From positions 1 to 6,070 of the forward strand of contig CASEZU010000035.1 of NCBI GenBank assembly GCA_949292445.1: a stretch of 6,070 nucleotides of DNA. Direction: 5' to 3'. This DNA is from an uncultured Spirochaetales bacterium. Its GTDB lineage: Bacteria > Spirochaetota > Spirochaetia > Sphaerochaetales > Sphaerochaetaceae. The notes beneath the pieces are model-generated. The model was not told where the DNA came from and ran no database searches. It worked only from the letters and a program-made list of their open reading frames with translations. Made by a program: the position numbers and the translations under genes. Numbering within the stretch: the first letter of the stretch is position 1; each line of letters starts with the position of its first letter. Of the stretch, positions 4,105 through 6,070 are shown one piece after another.

Positions 4105-5973
4105 GTGGTCGTTTTATCAGCAGAGAATCTGGCAAAGACAGTGAGGGATGAACCCCTCTTTGAAAACACAACCCTCGCTCTCGAAGAGGGAGAGAAGGTA
4201 GGAATAGTTGGCAGGAACGGCAGCGGCAAATCCACGTTCCTCAGATGCCTTATCGGGGACATCTATCCCGATGAGGGAAACGTGTCGATGAAGAACGGTG
4301 CAAATCCTGTACTGCTTGAACAGACTGTCTCATACCCGGAGGGAACGACAGTCTCCGGCTTCCTCTACCTGCAGAAAGGAAGGCCGCTGGAGATTCTGGA
4401 TGCATACCAGAAAGCACTGGAGAGCGGAGATGAAAAGGAATATACAAGGCTCTCAGCCATCATTGAGAAAGAGGATCTCTGGGATATCGAGAGAAGATAC
4501 GAGGCTGTGCTGACCGATCTTGGAGAGGATCTTGATCCGTCAACCCCCATGTCATCGCTCTCCGGAGGACAGCAGAAGAAAGCAGCTATCGCCAGGGCTC
4601 TTTCCGTGAATCCCGACATTCTCCTTCTCGACGAGCCGACGAACCACCTGGACATAAGGACTATCGAATACCTTGAGGCCTGGATAAAGGCAGCACAGGC
4701 CGCTGTGATAATCGTCACCCACGACAGACACATCCTGAACGAGTGCTGCTCCACGATCTGGGAACTGGACAGAAGGCATTTCTACAGGCATCCCGGATCA
4801 TTCTCAGCCTATCTTGAGAGAAAGGCGGAAAGGCTGCGGATGGATGAAAAGCACGAGGCAAGGCTAGAGAACATACTCCGGCGCGAACTGGAGTGGCTTA
4901 AACGCGGTCCGAAAGCCAGGACAGGCAAGGACAAAGGACGGAAGGACAGGATCGAGGCAATGCTCGGCGAACGCAGCAGGCCAAGGGAGGACAGACCCCG
5001 GGATTTCCAGAGCGCGGAACGAAGGCTGGGAAAGAAGATTCTCGAAATAGAGGGCATTTCCAAAAGCTATGACGGGAAAAGCCTCTTCTCTGATTTCTCC
5101 TTCTCATTCGAGAAAGGACAGAAAATAGCCCTCATCGGTGACAACGGCAGCGGAAAATCCACGCTGCTCGACATCCTTGCCGGCCACACCGAACCGGATG
5201 AAGGCTCTGTCGACCGCGGCATCAACACAGTCTTCGGATACTATGACCAGCTTGGACGGGATCTGAAGAGCAGCAAGACAGTGATCGAGTATACCGAGGA
5301 TATCGGGGAACGTGTCGTCATGGGTGACGGAGAGGAGGTTTCCGCCTCCCGGTTCCTGGAGCTTTTCGGTTTCCCCGTGCAGATGCAGCGCACTCCCATC
5401 GGGATGCTCAGCGGAGGTGAGAGGCGCCGTCTCTACCTCATAACCCGTCTTGTGATGAATCCGAATTTCCTCCTTTTCGATGAGCCGACAAATGATCTGG
5501 ACATAGACACGATGGAGAGGCTTGAGGAGTACATAACCTCATTTCCCGGCTGCGCAGTGATCTCATCACATGACAGGACATTCCTCGACGTCACGACGGA
5601 TATGACCTTTGTCATTGAAGACGGAAGCATAAACCTCTTCCCCGGAAGCTACTCCGAATGGAAGGAATACCGCAGCGATGAGGAAGCAGAAGCAAAGAAG
5701 GCGGCAGCAGCAAAGGAGAAATCCCAGCCCCGCCGGCCGCAGCGTGAGAAGAAAGGACTGACCTATAAGGAAATGAAGGAAAAGGAGGCACTCGAGGCGG
5801 AGATCGGAGAACTCGAAAATCTCATAGGAGATCTTGAGGCCTCATTCGCCACGGCGGAGGAAACACCGCTCGGAACGCTGCAGGAGCGGACACGTAAATA
5901 CGAAGAAGCCAGAAAGGAGCTCGACGAGAAAACCGAACGCTGGATCGAGCTTGAGGATAAAGCTGCGGAATAA
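4105..5973 (+). CDS. uup: ABC-F family ATPase, Uup type
   Basis: This is a soluble protein of 622 residues with tandem ATPase domains and no membrane segments, as in ribosome-associated ABC-F proteins (E. coli Uup is about 635). Domain 1 has Walker A GRNGSGKST (36-44), signature LSGGQ (152-156), Walker B LLLDEP (173-178) and switch His 206. Domain 2 has GDNGSGKST (345-353), LSGGE (435-439), LLFDEP (456-461) and His 489. All catalytic residues are present, including Glu 177 and Glu 460. The charged linker (235-305) carries EWLKRGPKARTGK, and the Lys/Glu-rich C-terminus (about 549-620, with GLTYKEMKEKEALEAEI) is a predicted coiled coil. Both are Uup hallmarks. GTG codons at 4063, 4090 and 4105 are in frame, none with a ribosome-binding site. 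I chose 4105 because MVVLSAENL fits the family N-terminus and the GTG coincides with the predicted transcript start. The longest reading from 4063 gives 636 residues. Family members bind the ribosome or branched nucleic acids. The role here is inferred. Confidence 0.93.
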   Translation: MVVLSAENLAKTVRDEPLFENTTLALEEGEKVGIVGRNGSGKSTFLRCLIGDIYPDEGNVSMKNGANPVLLEQTVSYPEGTTVSGFLYLQKGRPLEILDAYQKALESGDEKEYTRLSAIIEKEDLWDIERRYEAVLTDLGEDLDPSTPMSSLSGGQQKKAAIARALSVNPDILLLDEPTNHLDIRTIEYLEAWIKAAQAAVIIVTHDRHILNECCSTIWELDRRHFYRHPGSFSAYLERKAERLRMDEKHEARLENILRRELEWLKRGPKARTGKDKGRKDRIEAMLGERSRPREDRPRDFQSAERRLGKKILEIEGISKSYDGKSLFSDFSFSFEKGQKIALIGDNGSGKSTLLDILAGHTEPDEGSVDRGINTVFGYYDQLGRDLKSSKTVIEYTEDIGERVVMGDGEEVSASRFLELFGFPVQMQRTPIGMLSGGERRRLYLITRLVMNPNFLLFDEPTNDLDIDTMERLEEYITSFPGCAVISSHDRTFLDVTTDMTFVIEDGSINLFPGSYSEWKEYRSDEEAEAKKAAAAKEKSQPRRPQREKKGLTYKEMKEKEALEAEIGELENLIGDLEASFATAEETPLGTLQERTRKYEEARKELDEKTERWIELEDKAAE

Positions 5974-5993
5974 TCATTCCTGATTTGGTATAA

Positions 5994-5999
5994 AGGAGG
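5994..5999 (+). promoter_or_regulatory. Strong ribosome-binding site of the 3'-terminal gene
   Basis: AGGAGG at 5994-5999 lies 4 nt before ATG 6004. It contrasts with the uup gene just upstream, which has no such site. No terminator lies in the 30 bp between the uup stop and this ATG, so the two genes may share a transcript. Confidence 0.85.
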
Positions 6000-6003
6000 A
6001 AAA

Positions 6004-6070
6004 ATGAATATAAACATTGCAGATACGCCAGAAGAACTTGGAAAGAGAGCCGCTTCCGCGATAGCCTCTC
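6004..6070 (+). CDS. N-terminal fragment, possibly NagB-like sugar-phosphate deaminase/isomerase
   Basis: Only 22 residues are visible before the window ends: a beta-strand-like MNINIA, a short DTPEELGKRAA turn and helix, then AASAIAS. This strand-helix opening resembles the start of glucosamine-6-phosphate deaminase and 6-phosphogluconolactonase-type proteins, but so short a fragment cannot prove it. The start is well supported by AGGAGG 4 nt upstream and the 30-bp gap after uup in the same direction. Treat the coding call as sound and the function as a guess. Confidence 0.6.
   Translation, partial: MNINIADTPEELGKRAASAIAS

Noticed and set aside
4365..4754. Minus-strand open frame of 129 codons inside the ABC-F gene
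   Set aside because: It is antisense to a well-conserved ATPase domain. The Ser- and Cys-rich translation is typical of a shadow frame.

Overview
The window is bacterial and uses the standard code with ordinary Shine-Dalgarno and sigma70-type signals. GC content is near 50 percent by eye. The tRNA gene lacks an encoded CCA tail, which argues against gammaproteobacteria. A lipobox-bearing exported protein, a Uup-type ABC-F protein and a COG2509 flavoprotein would fit a spirochaete (Sphaerochaeta-like) or a Firmicute-like genome. This taxonomic guess is weak and rests on no alignment.

Layout: (1) 2-538, the 3' part of a rightward unrecognised gene. (2) 539-732, a non-coding stretch with a plausible promoter (527-554) and a strong intrinsic terminator (639-679), together outlining a possible RNA of about 120 nt. 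(3) 733-1341, a small lipoprotein gene whose single reading frame is interrupted by one in-frame TAG at 961-963. (4) 1394-1465, tRNA-Val(CAC) with its own promoter and a GNRA-loop terminator. (5) 1506-4039, a leftward three-gene cluster: COG2509-type FAD-dependent oxidoreductase, then azlC, then azlD. The genes overlap by 11 and 8 bp, and each downstream ribosome-binding site is written into the last codons of the gene before it. (6) 4040-4104, a 65-bp divergent control region. (7) 4105-5973, a rightward Uup-type ABC-F ATPase, probably starting at a GTG that coincides with the predicted transcription start. (8) 6004-6070, the first 22 codons of a further rightward gene behind a strong ribosome-binding site, possibly a NagB-like sugar-phosphate deaminase.

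The azlC/azlD pair predicts export of branched-chain or other hydrophobic amino acids across the inner membrane, translationally coupled to a soluble flavoprotein of unknown substrate. The Uup-like ATPase is predicted to act on ribosomes. No mobile element, CRISPR array or defence system is visible. The points most worth a second look are the amber-interrupted lipoprotein, the candidate small RNA, the apparent leaderless start of the ABC-F gene and the tight coupling of oxidoreductase, azlC and azlD.
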